Origin: Phycisphaerales bacterium
GTDB lineage: Bacteria > Planctomycetota > Phycisphaerae > Phycisphaerales > UBA1924
Direction: 5' to 3'
Length of the DNA: 12,729 nt
Assembly: GCA_003511945.1 (NCBI GenBank)
Contig: DOJA01000253.1
Location: 1 to 12,729, forward strand
Below are positions 1 through 6,444 of the stretch, piece after piece. A program made the translations under genes and the position numbers. The notes beneath the pieces were generated by a model. The model was not told the origin of the DNA and searched no databases. It worked only from the letters and a program-made list of their open reading frames with translations. Every line of letters begins with the position of its first letter. Position 1 is the stretch's first letter.

Positions 1-63
1 GCGGGGTTGGGGGCGGGCGTGGGGGTTGGGGGTTGGAGGATGGCGGGCACGACCGGCCGCGCG
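1..63. other. G-rich 3' flank, possible quadruplex or Rho-type region
   Basis: No gene is visible here. Positions 3-32 of the plus strand carry five G-runs (4, 5, 3, 5 and 5 bases) separated by loops of 1-3 bases, which fits a G-quadruplex motif. The stretch lies directly downstream of the stop codon of the minus-strand glycosyltransferase. The transcript of that gene would therefore contain a C-rich, G-poor tail, the composition favoured by Rho-dependent termination. No U-tailed hairpin is seen between the stop and the window edge. The sequence pattern is seen directly; the functional readings are inference. Confidence 0.4.
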
Positions 64-2526
64 TCAGCGCGACAGCCCGGTGCGGACGAAGGCCAGCATT
101 CGATCGACAAACGCGGAAACCGTCATCTTCGCCATCGCCTGTCGCCGGTGGCCCGCGATGGCCCGCTCACGCCACGCGTCGTCCTCGACGGCCCGGCCCA
201 GGGACGCCTCCAGTTCCTGCGGCGTGCTGAACATCGATTCGTGCGCGTCGGGGAAGGCGTAATCGGGGAACTGCCCCAGATCGATCCGGGGCGTCTGGGC
301 GAAGGCGCTGGCGCGCCAGACCGCCGGGACGCGCCATTCCAGGGTGTAGGTGCCGTCCGGATTGGGGGCGGGAGGGGCGGCTCCCCTCATCCGGCGCGCG
401 CGGACGGGGTCGGGCGCGCTCCAGTCCTCGTGCCCGCCGGGCAGGGCGGCCTCGACGATCCAGTCGGAGTTCTCCAGCACGCGGGTGGGCGCGAAGCGCT
501 CGGCGATCAGGCGGCTGAGGTTCTGTCGCACCGGCTCGTAGTCCGGCGATGGCCCGCGCCGGAGCATCAGCCCCCCCGACAGCGCGCACTCCGCCACCCG
601 CTGGTGGGCGTTGGTCGTGATCGAGGCGTGCAGGTGCGCCCGCGCCGAGCGGTACACCGCCCGGAGTTCCTCGTCGTGCTCGAGCGGCCCGCGGGCGAAG
701 CGGTGGAGCGTGGGATGGCGCTCCCACCCGCGCCCGTAGAGGTGCAGGCGCCAGCCGCGCCGCTCGCAGAGGTCCGCCGCCCAGCGGAGGGTGGCGTGTC
801 GGTACACCCGCTCGCCCAGCGGAATGAGCCCCAAGCCCATGAACGACGAGACCATCCGCGGGTCGGGGTTCGTGATGCCCGCTTCGCGGAAGACGCCCGG
901 GAGGTCCAACCCCGACCGCAGCGTGCAGGGCGTGTCGCCCCCCACGGCCCGGACGACCGCATCGAACGCCAGCCGGAAGGCGCGCTGGACCGACGGCTGG
1001 GGCTGGAACTGCGCCAGCAGCCGTTCGAGCGACGCCTCGGGCGGCTCGCTCTGGTGGCTGACATAGGCCACCTCGCACCCGTGCGCGCGCGCCAGCGGGG
1101 GGGCGACCGGGCCGGCGTGGAACTTCTCCTCGCACGCGGGCACCGGGGCGTACGCGCTGCGGGAGGCGGGGTACCCGAACAGGTTGAACAAGTCGGGCGG
1201 ACAGCAGCCCGCGAGGAAGTCCAGTTCTCCGTGGGCCGCGCCGAGTTCGGGGTTCGCCAGGTGGGGCATCCGGTCCTGGACCCAGCAGACGAAGGGCACC
1301 TCCGGCGGGACCGCCCCGCCCAGCTGGCGCCGGGTGTAGTTGATCAGCACCAGCAGGTCCGGCCTCCAATCGACGAACTCGCGGAGGTAGGCCAGCGACG
1401 CCAGTTTGCTGTGGTTGTCCGGCTCCGTCAGCACGACCGCTTCGCACCCGCGCGCCCGCAGCGCCCGTGCGGCGTCCTCCGCCGAGTGGCGCACGAAGGT
1501 CGAATACCGGCTGATCGGCAGCAGCACGCGCAGGGGCTCGCCCCGTCCCGAGAGCGCATCGTCGAACCGCCGCGCCCACCACGCGCGCCCGCGCCCCTCG
1601 TAGACGCCCTTCGCCTGCACCGAGAGGCGCTCCAGCGCGCGCGACTGGCGCTCGTGGAGTGACCGAAACAGGTCGTCCAATGGGGGATCGAACGCGCGAC
1701 GCAGCCCCGGCGCCCGCAGCAGGGCCGCCGGGAGCGTCAGGTGCAGCCGGTCGAGGAAGTACGCCTCCAGTCGCTGGGGCGCGTCCTCGCCCACGAAGAC
1801 ATCCACCCGCTCGTCGCCCAGCACGGGCCGCAGGTCGACGAGCGAGAGCCCGTCGAGCAGTTCCATCCAGTCGCGCTGCACAAGGAACAGGTGGACGCCC
1901 GAGCCGTCGGGCATCCGCGGGGTGGCCCCGTGCACCCGGGCGGCCAGCCAGGGAGGATCGAGCCCTTCGATGACGATCGGCTTGGACGGGTTCGCCGGGT
2001 CGATCTGACCCTTGTCGCTCAGGAACGCCAGGCGGGCGCGCTCGACTGGGGTGCGCCGGTCTTCAAGCGACACCCACGGACCCAGCGAGTCGTCGATCGA
2101 GCGCTTCCGCCACACGATGTTCCCGTTCGACGCGCGGTAGACCGACACGCCCGCCAGCCGGCGCTCCCAGTCGGCCAGCAGCCCGTGCATGTCGACCCCG
2201 TGCGTGGCGAGGGCGTCGAGGTTGGCCCGCAGCGTGGCGCTCAGCAGCCGGGGCGGGACGCCATCGCCGGGCAGGGCGTCAATCGTTGCTCGGGCGGCCT
2301 TCACCGCCCCTGTATCGCGGACCGCGCGGGGCAGGTGCTCGACCTGCTCCTGCGCCAGGGTCTTCAGCCCCACCGCCGAGGCGTGGACGATCAGCGTCGC
2401 GCGGAGTTCGTGGTCCCCGGGCGAGCCCCGCAGCATCGCCTCCGCCGGCGCGATGAACTCCCACGAGCGCCCCTGGGCGGCGTAGCCCAGCAGGTCACTC
2501 CGCGATGGCTGCGAGGGCGCGGTCAT
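64..2526 (-). CDS. CgeB-like glycosyltransferase with long N-terminal extension
   Basis: This 820-residue protein is a probable cytoplasmic GT-B glycosyltransferase; its donor and acceptor are unknown. Residues about 330-700 form the catalytic part. An N-terminal Rossmann-like half starts at about 332 (LRVLLPISRYSTF), followed by LLVLINYTRR at about 391 and VPFVCWVQDRMPH at about 410. The C-terminal half has GWRLHLYGRGWE at about 591 and a YRSARAHLHASI...HQRVAECALSGG segment at about 625-652. These resemble the CgeB / Glyco_trans_1_2 group, in which the LYGxGW strand and the xxRxxEc loop shape the nucleotide-sugar site. Residues 1-130 look helical and TPR-like. Residues about 180-275 (FVGEDAPQRLEAYF) faintly recall the Rossmann-like front part of DUF115/motility-accessory glycosyltransferases. 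The start is the ATG at 2526; it has no Shine-Dalgarno and overlaps the divergent ATG at 2525. Upstream in-frame ATGs would run into the GT4 gene. The family call is good; the substrate is unknown. Confidence 0.85.
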   Translation of the reverse strand: MTAPSQPSRSDLLGYAAQGRSWEFIAPAEAMLRGSPGDHELRATLIVHASAVGLKTLAQEQVEHLPRAVRDTGAVKAARATIDALPGDGVPPRLLSATLRANLDALATHGVDMHGLLADWERRLAGVSVYRASNGNIVWRKRSIDDSLGPWVSLEDRRTPVERARLAFLSDKGQIDPANPSKPIVIEGLDPPWLAARVHGATPRMPDGSGVHLFLVQRDWMELLDGLSLVDLRPVLGDERVDVFVGEDAPQRLEAYFLDRLHLTLPAALLRAPGLRRAFDPPLDDLFRSLHERQSRALERLSVQAKGVYEGRGRAWWARRFDDALSGRGEPLRVLLPISRYSTFVRHSAEDAARALRARGCEAVVLTEPDNHSKLASLAYLREFVDWRPDLLVLINYTRRQLGGAVPPEVPFVCWVQDRMPHLANPELGAAHGELDFLAGCCPPDLFNLFGYPASRSAYAPVPACEEKFHAGPVAPPLARAHGCEVAYVSHQSEPPEASLERLLAQFQPQPSVQRAFRLAFDAVVRAVGGDTPCTLRSGLDLPGVFREAGITNPDPRMVSSFMGLGLIPLGERVYRHATLRWAADLCERRGWRLHLYGRGWERHPTLHRFARGPLEHDEELRAVYRSARAHLHASITTNAHQRVAECALSGGLMLRRGPSPDYEPVRQNLSRLIAERFAPTRVLENSDWIVEAALPGGHEDWSAPDPVRARRMRGAAPPAPNPDGTYTLEWRVPAVWRASAFAQTPRIDLGQFPDYAFPDAHESMFSTPQELEASLGRAVEDDAWRERAIAGHRRQAMAKMTVSAFVDRMLAFVRTGLSR
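2513..2517 (+). promoter_or_regulatory. Shine-Dalgarno-like GAGGG before the GT4 gene
   Basis: GAGGG lies 7 bases upstream of the ATG at 2525 and supports that start over the GTG at 2585, which has no such site. It sits inside the first codons of the divergent glycosyltransferase, so the two genes have interlocked 5' ends. Confidence 0.45.
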
Positions 2527-4207
2527 GCGAGCGAGCGATCGTACCCGGTTGGGGATCCGTCCCCGGAACGCCGATGACTCGGGCGTGAGCAACAGCGCGC
2601 CCCAGTCCGCCCCGGTCGTCATCTCCCTGCCCACGGGGCTCGAGATCAGCGGCGTGACCTCCTGGGCCGCCCGGCTGAGCAACGCGCTCGTGGCGCGAGG
2701 CCGGCGCGTCGCGCTCATCGCCCACGACGCCCCGAAGCGTCGCCCGGAGACGCCCGTGGCGCTCGACCCGAGGGTGGAGGTCGTCCGCCTGGTCGGCGCG
2801 CCGCCCCTGGACGACGCCGCCGGTTCTTACGCGCCCTTCATGCCCGCCTACCGCGACACGGCCCGGCGCCTGGCCTCGGAGTCCGGCGGGCCGGTGGTCG
2901 CGCTCCCCACGCTCGCGTCGGACTCGTTCGGACTGTTCGCCGCCCTGGCGCAGACGGACGCCGAGTCGCTCCGCGTCCTGTCGTGGACGCACAACCACAT
3001 CGAGCACGACTTCCGGGTGGCGTCGTGCTACGAGCCGCTGATCGCGCGGTTCGTGGGGGTCAGCCGCGCGATCACGGATCGGATCCGGCGCGACGCCTCC
3101 TGGCGCGCGCACGACACCTCCTGCGTGCCCTACGGCGTGGAAGTGCCCGGGTCCCCGCCGAGCAAGCGGGCAGTCGCGCACGGGGCGCTGCGGATCCTGT
3201 ACACCGGGCGCCTCGATCAGCGCCAGAAGCGGGTCACCGCGCTGGTGTCGATGTCGCGATGGCTCGACGGGGCGGGCGTGCGTCACACGCTGACGCTCGC
3301 GGGCGACGGTCCGGCCCGCGAGTCGGTGGAAGCAGCAGCGCGCCACGCGCCGTCCGTCCGCGTGCTGCACGCGCGCCCGGACGGGCGCCCCCTGACGCCC
3401 CCCGACCTGGCGCCGCTGCTGGCGGAGGCCGACCTGTTCGTGATGGCGTCGCGCTTCGAGGGGCTCAGCGTCGCGCTGCTCGAGGCGCTCGCCTACGCCT
3501 GCGTGCCCGTGCTGGCGCGGACCGAGTCGGGGCAGGACGAGGTGATCGAGCCGGGCGCGCTGGGCGAGGCCGCCGACCCGGGCGACGATGACGACGAATC
3601 CGTCGGGGCGGCCCTGGCGCAGGCGGTCCGGCGCGTGGTCGAGCGCGGGCTGGCGGCGCAGGCGCGCCTCGCCTGGGAGCGGGCGCGGGAGCGCTTCTCG
3701 ATCGAAGCCCACGCCCGGGCCTCAGAGTCCCAGATCGACCTGGCGGCGGCCTCGCCCGCCCGCTGGTGGCCCGGGGACCGTCCCGTGAGCGCCGGGGCGG
3801 CAACGAACGGGGGCGCGTTCAGCGTCCCCAGCGACGCCGTCGATCGCATCAGAGCGGCGCTGGACCGCCTCCGCGGCAGGCCCGTCGCCCTGTGGGGCGC
3901 CGGACGCCACACGCTGGCCGTGGCGCCGGCCTTGGCGCGCACCAGCGCGCGGATCGTCGCGGTGATCGAGGACGATCCGGCCCGGCGCGGGGGATCGTTC
4001 CTGGGCTGGCCCCTCGTCAGCCCCGAGGGGGCGCTGACGCTGGGCGTGACCGATGTCGTGATCTCCTCCTGGATGCACGAAGGGGAGATGTGGTCCAAGC
4101 GGGCGCCCTTCGAACGGGCCGGCGCCCGGGTGCACCGGCTGTACGCTCAGGCCGCGCCGACGGAAACAACAACGCCCGGCGCGGAGTTCGCCGGGCGTTG
4201 CGTGTGA
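2525..4207 (+). CDS. GT4 glycosyltransferase fused to C-terminal Rossmann-like module
   Basis: This 560-residue protein is a retaining GT-B glycosyltransferase of the GT4 type, probably adding a sugar from a nucleotide donor to a glycan. The N-terminal half begins at about 31 (VVISLPTGLEISGVTSW). The donor-binding half shows RILYTGRLDQRQKR at about 223, LTLAGDGPARE at about 256, and SRFEGLSVALLEAL at 309-322, giving the classical E-x7-E pair E312/E320. After a linker, residues about 450-545 form a second module with a nucleotide-binding-like glycine turn (ALWGAGRHTLAVAPAL, about 455) and IVAVIEDDPARRG, like the Rossmann modules seen in sugar-modifying or C-methyltransferase C-terminal domains; its ligand is unknown. 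The ATG at 2525 has GAGGG at 2513-2517 with 7 bases of spacing. A GTG at 2585 is an alternative start that removes 20 basic residues outside the fold. The last 12 or so codons overlap a terminator hairpin of the convergent gene. Confidence 0.88.
   Translation: MRASDRTRLGIRPRNADDSGVSNSAPQSAPVVISLPTGLEISGVTSWAARLSNALVARGRRVALIAHDAPKRRPETPVALDPRVEVVRLVGAPPLDDAAGSYAPFMPAYRDTARRLASESGGPVVALPTLASDSFGLFAALAQTDAESLRVLSWTHNHIEHDFRVASCYEPLIARFVGVSRAITDRIRRDASWRAHDTSCVPYGVEVPGSPPSKRAVAHGALRILYTGRLDQRQKRVTALVSMSRWLDGAGVRHTLTLAGDGPARESVEAAARHAPSVRVLHARPDGRPLTPPDLAPLLAEADLFVMASRFEGLSVALLEALAYACVPVLARTESGQDEVIEPGALGEAADPGDDDDESVGAALAQAVRRVVERGLAAQARLAWERARERFSIEAHARASESQIDLAAASPARWWPGDRPVSAGAATNGGAFSVPSDAVDRIRAALDRLRGRPVALWGAGRHTLAVAPALARTSARIVAVIEDDPARRGGSFLGWPLVSPEGALTLGVTDVVISSWMHEGEMWSKRAPFERAGARVHRLYAQAAPTETTTPGAEFAGRCV
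4164..4200 (-). terminator. Intrinsic terminator of the HU-like gene
   Basis: Positions 4170-4181 and 4189-4200 form a perfect 12-bp stem with a 7-base loop. Read on the minus strand, the stem is followed by TTGTTT (4169-4164), so it looks like a Rho-independent terminator for the HU-like gene that stops at 4241. On the plus strand there is no T-run after the stem, so it is a weak terminator for the GT4 gene. The whole hairpin lies within the last codons of the GT4 gene. Confidence 0.75.
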
Positions 4208-4217
4208 TCAGGTTTCG

Positions 4218-4237
4218 GATCGGGCAGAGCCCCGATC
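4218..4237. terminator. Second hairpin between the convergent GT4 and HU-like genes
   Basis: GATCGGG (4218-4224) and CCCGATC (4231-4237) form a 7-bp stem with a 6-base loop, filling most of the 33-base gap between the two converging stop codons. No T-run follows on either strand. It probably adds to 3'-end formation or to RNA 3' stability for both genes. Confidence 0.45.
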
Positions 4238-4240
4238 GAC

Positions 4241-4618
4241 TCAGCCAACCAGGGCCTTGAGCCCCTTGAGCGGGCGGACCTTGACCGACTTGCGGGCCGG
4301 CTTGGCCTTCACGGTCATCATCTCGCCCGGCTTGAAGGGGTTGGGGCGCTTGGTGGCCTTGGTCGCGGGCTTGTCCACCCGCACGACCTTCATGAGCCCG
4401 GGCACCTGGAACACCTTCACGGTCTTCAGGTCGGCCGCGATGAGGGCGCCCAGCGTGTCGAACACCTGCGCCACCTGCTTGCGGGAGAGCTCGGTGTGGG
4501 CCGCGATGGTCGCGAAGGTGTCGCTCTTGGAGCGGGGCTTGTCCTTGGCCGCCTCGATCTTGGCCGGCTTGCGGGGGGCGGTCTTCTTCGGAGCACTCTT
4601 CGCGTTGCGCTTGGCCAT
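4241..4618 (-). CDS. HU-like nucleoid DNA-binding protein with basic tail
   Basis: This 125-residue protein belongs to the HU/IHF-like histone-like group and probably bends and compacts DNA in the nucleoid as a dimer. Residues 1-32 are a lysine/alanine/proline-rich tail (AKRNAKSAPKKTAPRKPAK), like histone H1 tails. The fold starts at about 34: TFATIAAHTELSRKQVAQVFDT matches the first two HU helices (compare ELSKTQ in HU), KVFQVPGLMKVVRV the first beta strands, RPNPFKPGEMMTVKA the DNA-clasping arm (HU has RNPxTG), and the SVKVRPLKGLKALV end matches the last strand and helix. The arm keeps an Asn-Pro like that of HU, but the following segment differs. The start is the ATG at 4618, with a strong GGAGG at 4631-4627 and 8 bases of spacing; a longer reading to 4666 has no such support. 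It is probably transcribed on its own, given the 189-base upstream gap and its own terminator. Confidence 0.88.
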   Translation of the reverse strand: MAKRNAKSAPKKTAPRKPAKIEAAKDKPRSKSDTFATIAAHTELSRKQVAQVFDTLGALIAADLKTVKVFQVPGLMKVVRVDKPATKATKRPNPFKPGEMMTVKAKPARKSVKVRPLKGLKALVG

Positions 4619-4626
4619 GTGTGGAT

Positions 4627-4631
4627 CCTCC
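4627..4631 (-). promoter_or_regulatory. Strong Shine-Dalgarno of the HU-like gene
   Basis: Perfect GGAGG on the minus strand, 8 bases before the ATG at 4618. It decides the start. The same GGAGGATCC context precedes the giant AsmA-like gene. Confidence 0.8.
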
Positions 4632-4670
4632 AACAGTGGTTGACCGGTTGCGTGGCACTCGGGCACGGCC

Positions 4671-4723
4671 CGTCCGTGTGGCCCGACGGACGCTGATTTA
4701 GGTCAAAATCAACGGCACGGCAA
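4671..4723 (-). promoter_or_regulatory. Upstream region of the HU-like gene: weak promoter, inverted repeat and leader hairpin
   Basis: This is an AT-rich island in a GC-rich gap. On the minus strand, TTGCCG (4723-4718), 17 bases and TAAATC (4700-4695) form a weak sigma70-like pair; the -10 matches the consensus in only three positions. A 6-6-6 inverted repeat, TGATTT (4694-4699) / AAATCA (4706-4711), overlaps it and could be an operator. Just downstream, CGTCCGT (4671-4677) and ACGGACG (4686-4692) form a 7-bp hairpin that would fall in the leader. The repeats are seen directly; the promoter is a guess. Confidence 0.35.
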
Positions 4724-4807
4724 GGTGTTTCGGTCCGCCACGACCGTTTTCGTGCCATTTTCTCGTGTATTTCTGATCGACCCCGCCCCGCGCCCGCGGC
4801 TTTCCGC

Positions 4808-5902
4808 TCACGCGGCGCTCCGCCGGGGCGCGCCGGGCTCGTGCGACAGACCGTCCGAGGGCAGGAACAGCCCTTCGATCCGGCGCCCGTCCAGCGCATC
4901 GATCAGCCCGCGACGGAAAGCCAGGCGCTTCAGCGCCAGGTGCTGCGCCGAGGCCAGCCCGAGGATCGCCTCCCCGGTCGGACCCTCGGCCAGCGACGCC
5001 GACAGGGCGCACATCGCCTCGAACGCCCGGGCGTGCCGGGGCTCGTCGCGGGACTCCCGCTCGATGAATGCCCGCGCGTACCACGCCTCCTCCGTGAGGA
5101 CCTCGCGCCCGAACAGCTCGCGGGCGCAATCCGGGGCGGCCAGCGCAAACCCCGGCGCCGAGTACCCCAGCCGGTGCTCCCGCGCGAGGTAGTCCGCCGG
5201 GCTGAGCCGGTGGTCGTGCGGGGCCAGCGCGCCGGGCCGGAACAGCACGGGCGAGCCCAGCGTCCGCGACGCCCGCCAGGCGAACTCCACATCCTCGTAG
5301 CACCAGTTGGCGATCGCGGGGCGGAACCCGCCCGCCAGGCGCGCCACCCGCGCCGGGAACGACAGGTTCAGCGTCCAGGCGTGGCGGTAGCCCCAGTCGT
5401 GGTCCGCCGGGCGCAGCACGCGCCCGCGCGCGTCGATCATCCGGTCGTAGAAGAACACGGCCCCGGTGCGCTCCATCAGCCGGTCGAACAGCGTCGCGCT
5501 CGGCGCGGGCTGCTCGACAAACGGGCTGTGGCCCAGCACGAGCGCGGGCGGCGCCGAGTCGCCCCGCTCGTCGTGGGCGCGCCGGTGGACCTCCAGCAGG
5601 TCGGGCGCGGGGAGCACATCGTCGTTCAGCAGCAGGACGATCCCGCCCCGCGCGTGCGCGAGCGCCTCGTTCCGCGCCGCGGAGACGCCCAGCCGCGGGG
5701 CCGTCAGGTCGGTCACCGCCAGTCGCGGGGCGAAAGCAAGGGCCGCGCCGGACGACGCCTCGTCAGGGCCGTCGTGAACAACGATCACCTCGAACCGCTC
5801 GGGCGCCATGGTCTGGACCGTCAGCCGCTCGAGCAGCCGGGTCAGAGCGCCCGCCCGGTTCCGGGTGGGGACGATCACCGAGATCAGGGGGCGTTCGCGC
5901 AC
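4808..5902 (-). CDS. GT2 family glycosyltransferase
   Basis: This 364-residue protein is an inverting GT-A glycosyltransferase of family 2. The fold opens with LISVIVPTRNRAGALTRLL at residues 6-24 and FEVIVVHDGPDE at 37-48. GVSAARNEALAHARGG is at 72-87, and the metal/nucleotide-binding DXD-type motif LLLNDDVLP at 90-98. NWCYEDVEFAWR at 199-210 matches the W-x-x-E-D-x-E-F-x-x-R signature of galactosyl/GalNAc-type C-terminal segments and carries the probable catalytic Glu-Asp. The rest, about 230-364, is helical and unassigned. No membrane segment is visible, so the enzyme is probably cytoplasmic. The GTG at 5902 puts the usual start just before the first strand; an ATG at 5968 would add 22 residues reading through a palindrome, so I prefer the GTG. 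Neither start has a Shine-Dalgarno. The substrate is unknown, possibly shared with the two other glycosyltransferases nearby. Confidence 0.87.
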   Translation of the reverse strand: MRERPLISVIVPTRNRAGALTRLLERLTVQTMAPERFEVIVVHDGPDEASSGAALAFAPRLAVTDLTAPRLGVSAARNEALAHARGGIVLLLNDDVLPAPDLLEVHRRAHDERGDSAPPALVLGHSPFVEQPAPSATLFDRLMERTGAVFFYDRMIDARGRVLRPADHDWGYRHAWTLNLSFPARVARLAGGFRPAIANWCYEDVEFAWRASRTLGSPVLFRPGALAPHDHRLSPADYLAREHRLGYSAPGFALAAPDCARELFGREVLTEEAWYARAFIERESRDEPRHARAFEAMCALSASLAEGPTGEAILGLASAQHLALKRLAFRRGLIDALDGRRIEGLFLPSDGLSHEPGAPRRSAA

Positions 5903-6048
5903 GGGGTGGCTATCGACCGGACCGGTGCGCCGGCTTTTCCCGGACCGGACCCAAGCCCGGGTTCCCATCGACCGATAGGCAACCCGGAGGCCGGGCGGCG
6001 CGGACCGCCCGATCCAGCGGGAGGCGAGAGCGAACGAGGGCCGCGCCC
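5903..6048. promoter_or_regulatory. Divergent spacer between GT2 and pilZ with two hairpins
   Basis: CCGGGTT (5957-5963) pairs with AACCCGG (5981-5987), enclosing a second short palindrome ATCG-AC-CGAT (5967-5976). CGGGCGG (5992-5998) pairs with CCGCCCG (6005-6011) around a 6-base loop. ATCGACCG occurs twice, at 5912-5919 and 5967-5974. These may be operators or leader hairpins controlling both genes. GAGGG at 6036-6040 sits 8 bases before the PilZ ATG and is its likely ribosome binding site. I see no convincing -35/-10 pair. Confidence 0.4.
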
Positions 6049-6402
6049 ATGTTGACCGCGACACTGTCCCCCGAGTCCGACCGTCGCAAGCACCCGCGCC
6101 ACCGCGTCGTCCGCCTGTGCAAGGTGCGCGACCGGCGCTCGCTGCTCTTCTCTCCCGGGCAGACCTGCGACATCTCCGTCGGCGGGGCCATGCTCCGCGT
6201 CGACCGCACCCGACCCTTCGCGGAGGGCGACGAGATCGACATGATCATCGCCTGGGGCAACGACGCCGTCCTCACGGGCGACGCCATCGTCCGCGGCGTG
6301 GTCCGTCGTGTCACGCCCATCGACCACCACCACCAGTCGGTGGCCGTCGCGTTCGAGGCGCTGCCCGCCCTGCGCCAGCCCGTGACCACCCTGGCGGCGT
6401 AG
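6049..6402 (+). CDS. Single-domain PilZ protein, probable c-di-GMP receptor
   Basis: This 117-residue protein is essentially one PilZ domain. RRKHPRHR at residues 12-19 supplies the R-x3-R element (R13...R17) that wraps the c-di-GMP bases, and DISVGGAML at 41-49 matches the (D/N)-x-S-x-x-G motif (D41, S43, G46). Both ligand motifs are intact, so binding is likely. The remaining strands (GDEIDMIIAWGN, then AIVRGVVRRV and QSVAVAFEAL) complete the beta barrel. There is no partner domain, so it probably acts through protein-protein contact on another protein. Target candidates in the window are the divergent GT2 enzyme or the giant envelope protein, but this is inference. It starts at the ATG at 6049 and stops 42 bases before nadA. 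Confidence 0.85.
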   Translation: MLTATLSPESDRRKHPRHRVVRLCKVRDRRSLLFSPGQTCDISVGGAMLRVDRTRPFAEGDEIDMIIAWGNDAVLTGDAIVRGVVRRVTPIDHHHQSVAVAFEALPALRQPVTTLAA

Positions 6403-6410
6403 GTCCCCGC

Positions 6411-6439
6411 TCGGAACGCCGTCTCCGATCGCCTAGAAT
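6411..6439 (+). promoter_or_regulatory. Possible promoter of nadA giving a near-leaderless mRNA
   Basis: TAGAAT (6434-6439) matches the sigma70 -10 consensus in five of six positions, and a weak TCGGAA (6411-6416) lies 17 bases upstream. The expected start of transcription would be at about 6446, that is at the nadA ATG (6445). No Shine-Dalgarno is present at a workable distance, which fits leaderless translation. CCGAT (6425-6429) and ATCGG (6438-6442) also form a short hairpin over the -10. Confidence 0.45.
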
Positions 6440-6444
6440 CGGGG

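Noticed and set aside
7..1662. Long plus-strand reading frame of about 550 codons opposite the CgeB-like gene
   Set aside because: It is Arg/Pro/Gly-rich low-complexity protein with no recognisable domain, fully antisense to a gene with clear glycosyltransferase motifs; expected in very GC-rich DNA.
2495..3712. Minus-strand frame of about 405 codons opposite the GT4 gene
   Set aside because: His/Arg/Gly-rich shadow; the plus strand carries the E-x7-E glycosyltransferase signature.
4619..4666. N-terminal extension of the HU-like protein
   Set aside because: The perfect GGAGG at 4627-4631 points to the ATG at 4618, and the extension would translate the ribosome site itself.
5903..6064. Longer GT2 protein starting at 5968 or 6064
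   Set aside because: The GT2 fold begins at the VRERPLISVIVPT segment; the added residues are Arg-rich, cross palindromes and would overlap the PilZ start at 6064.
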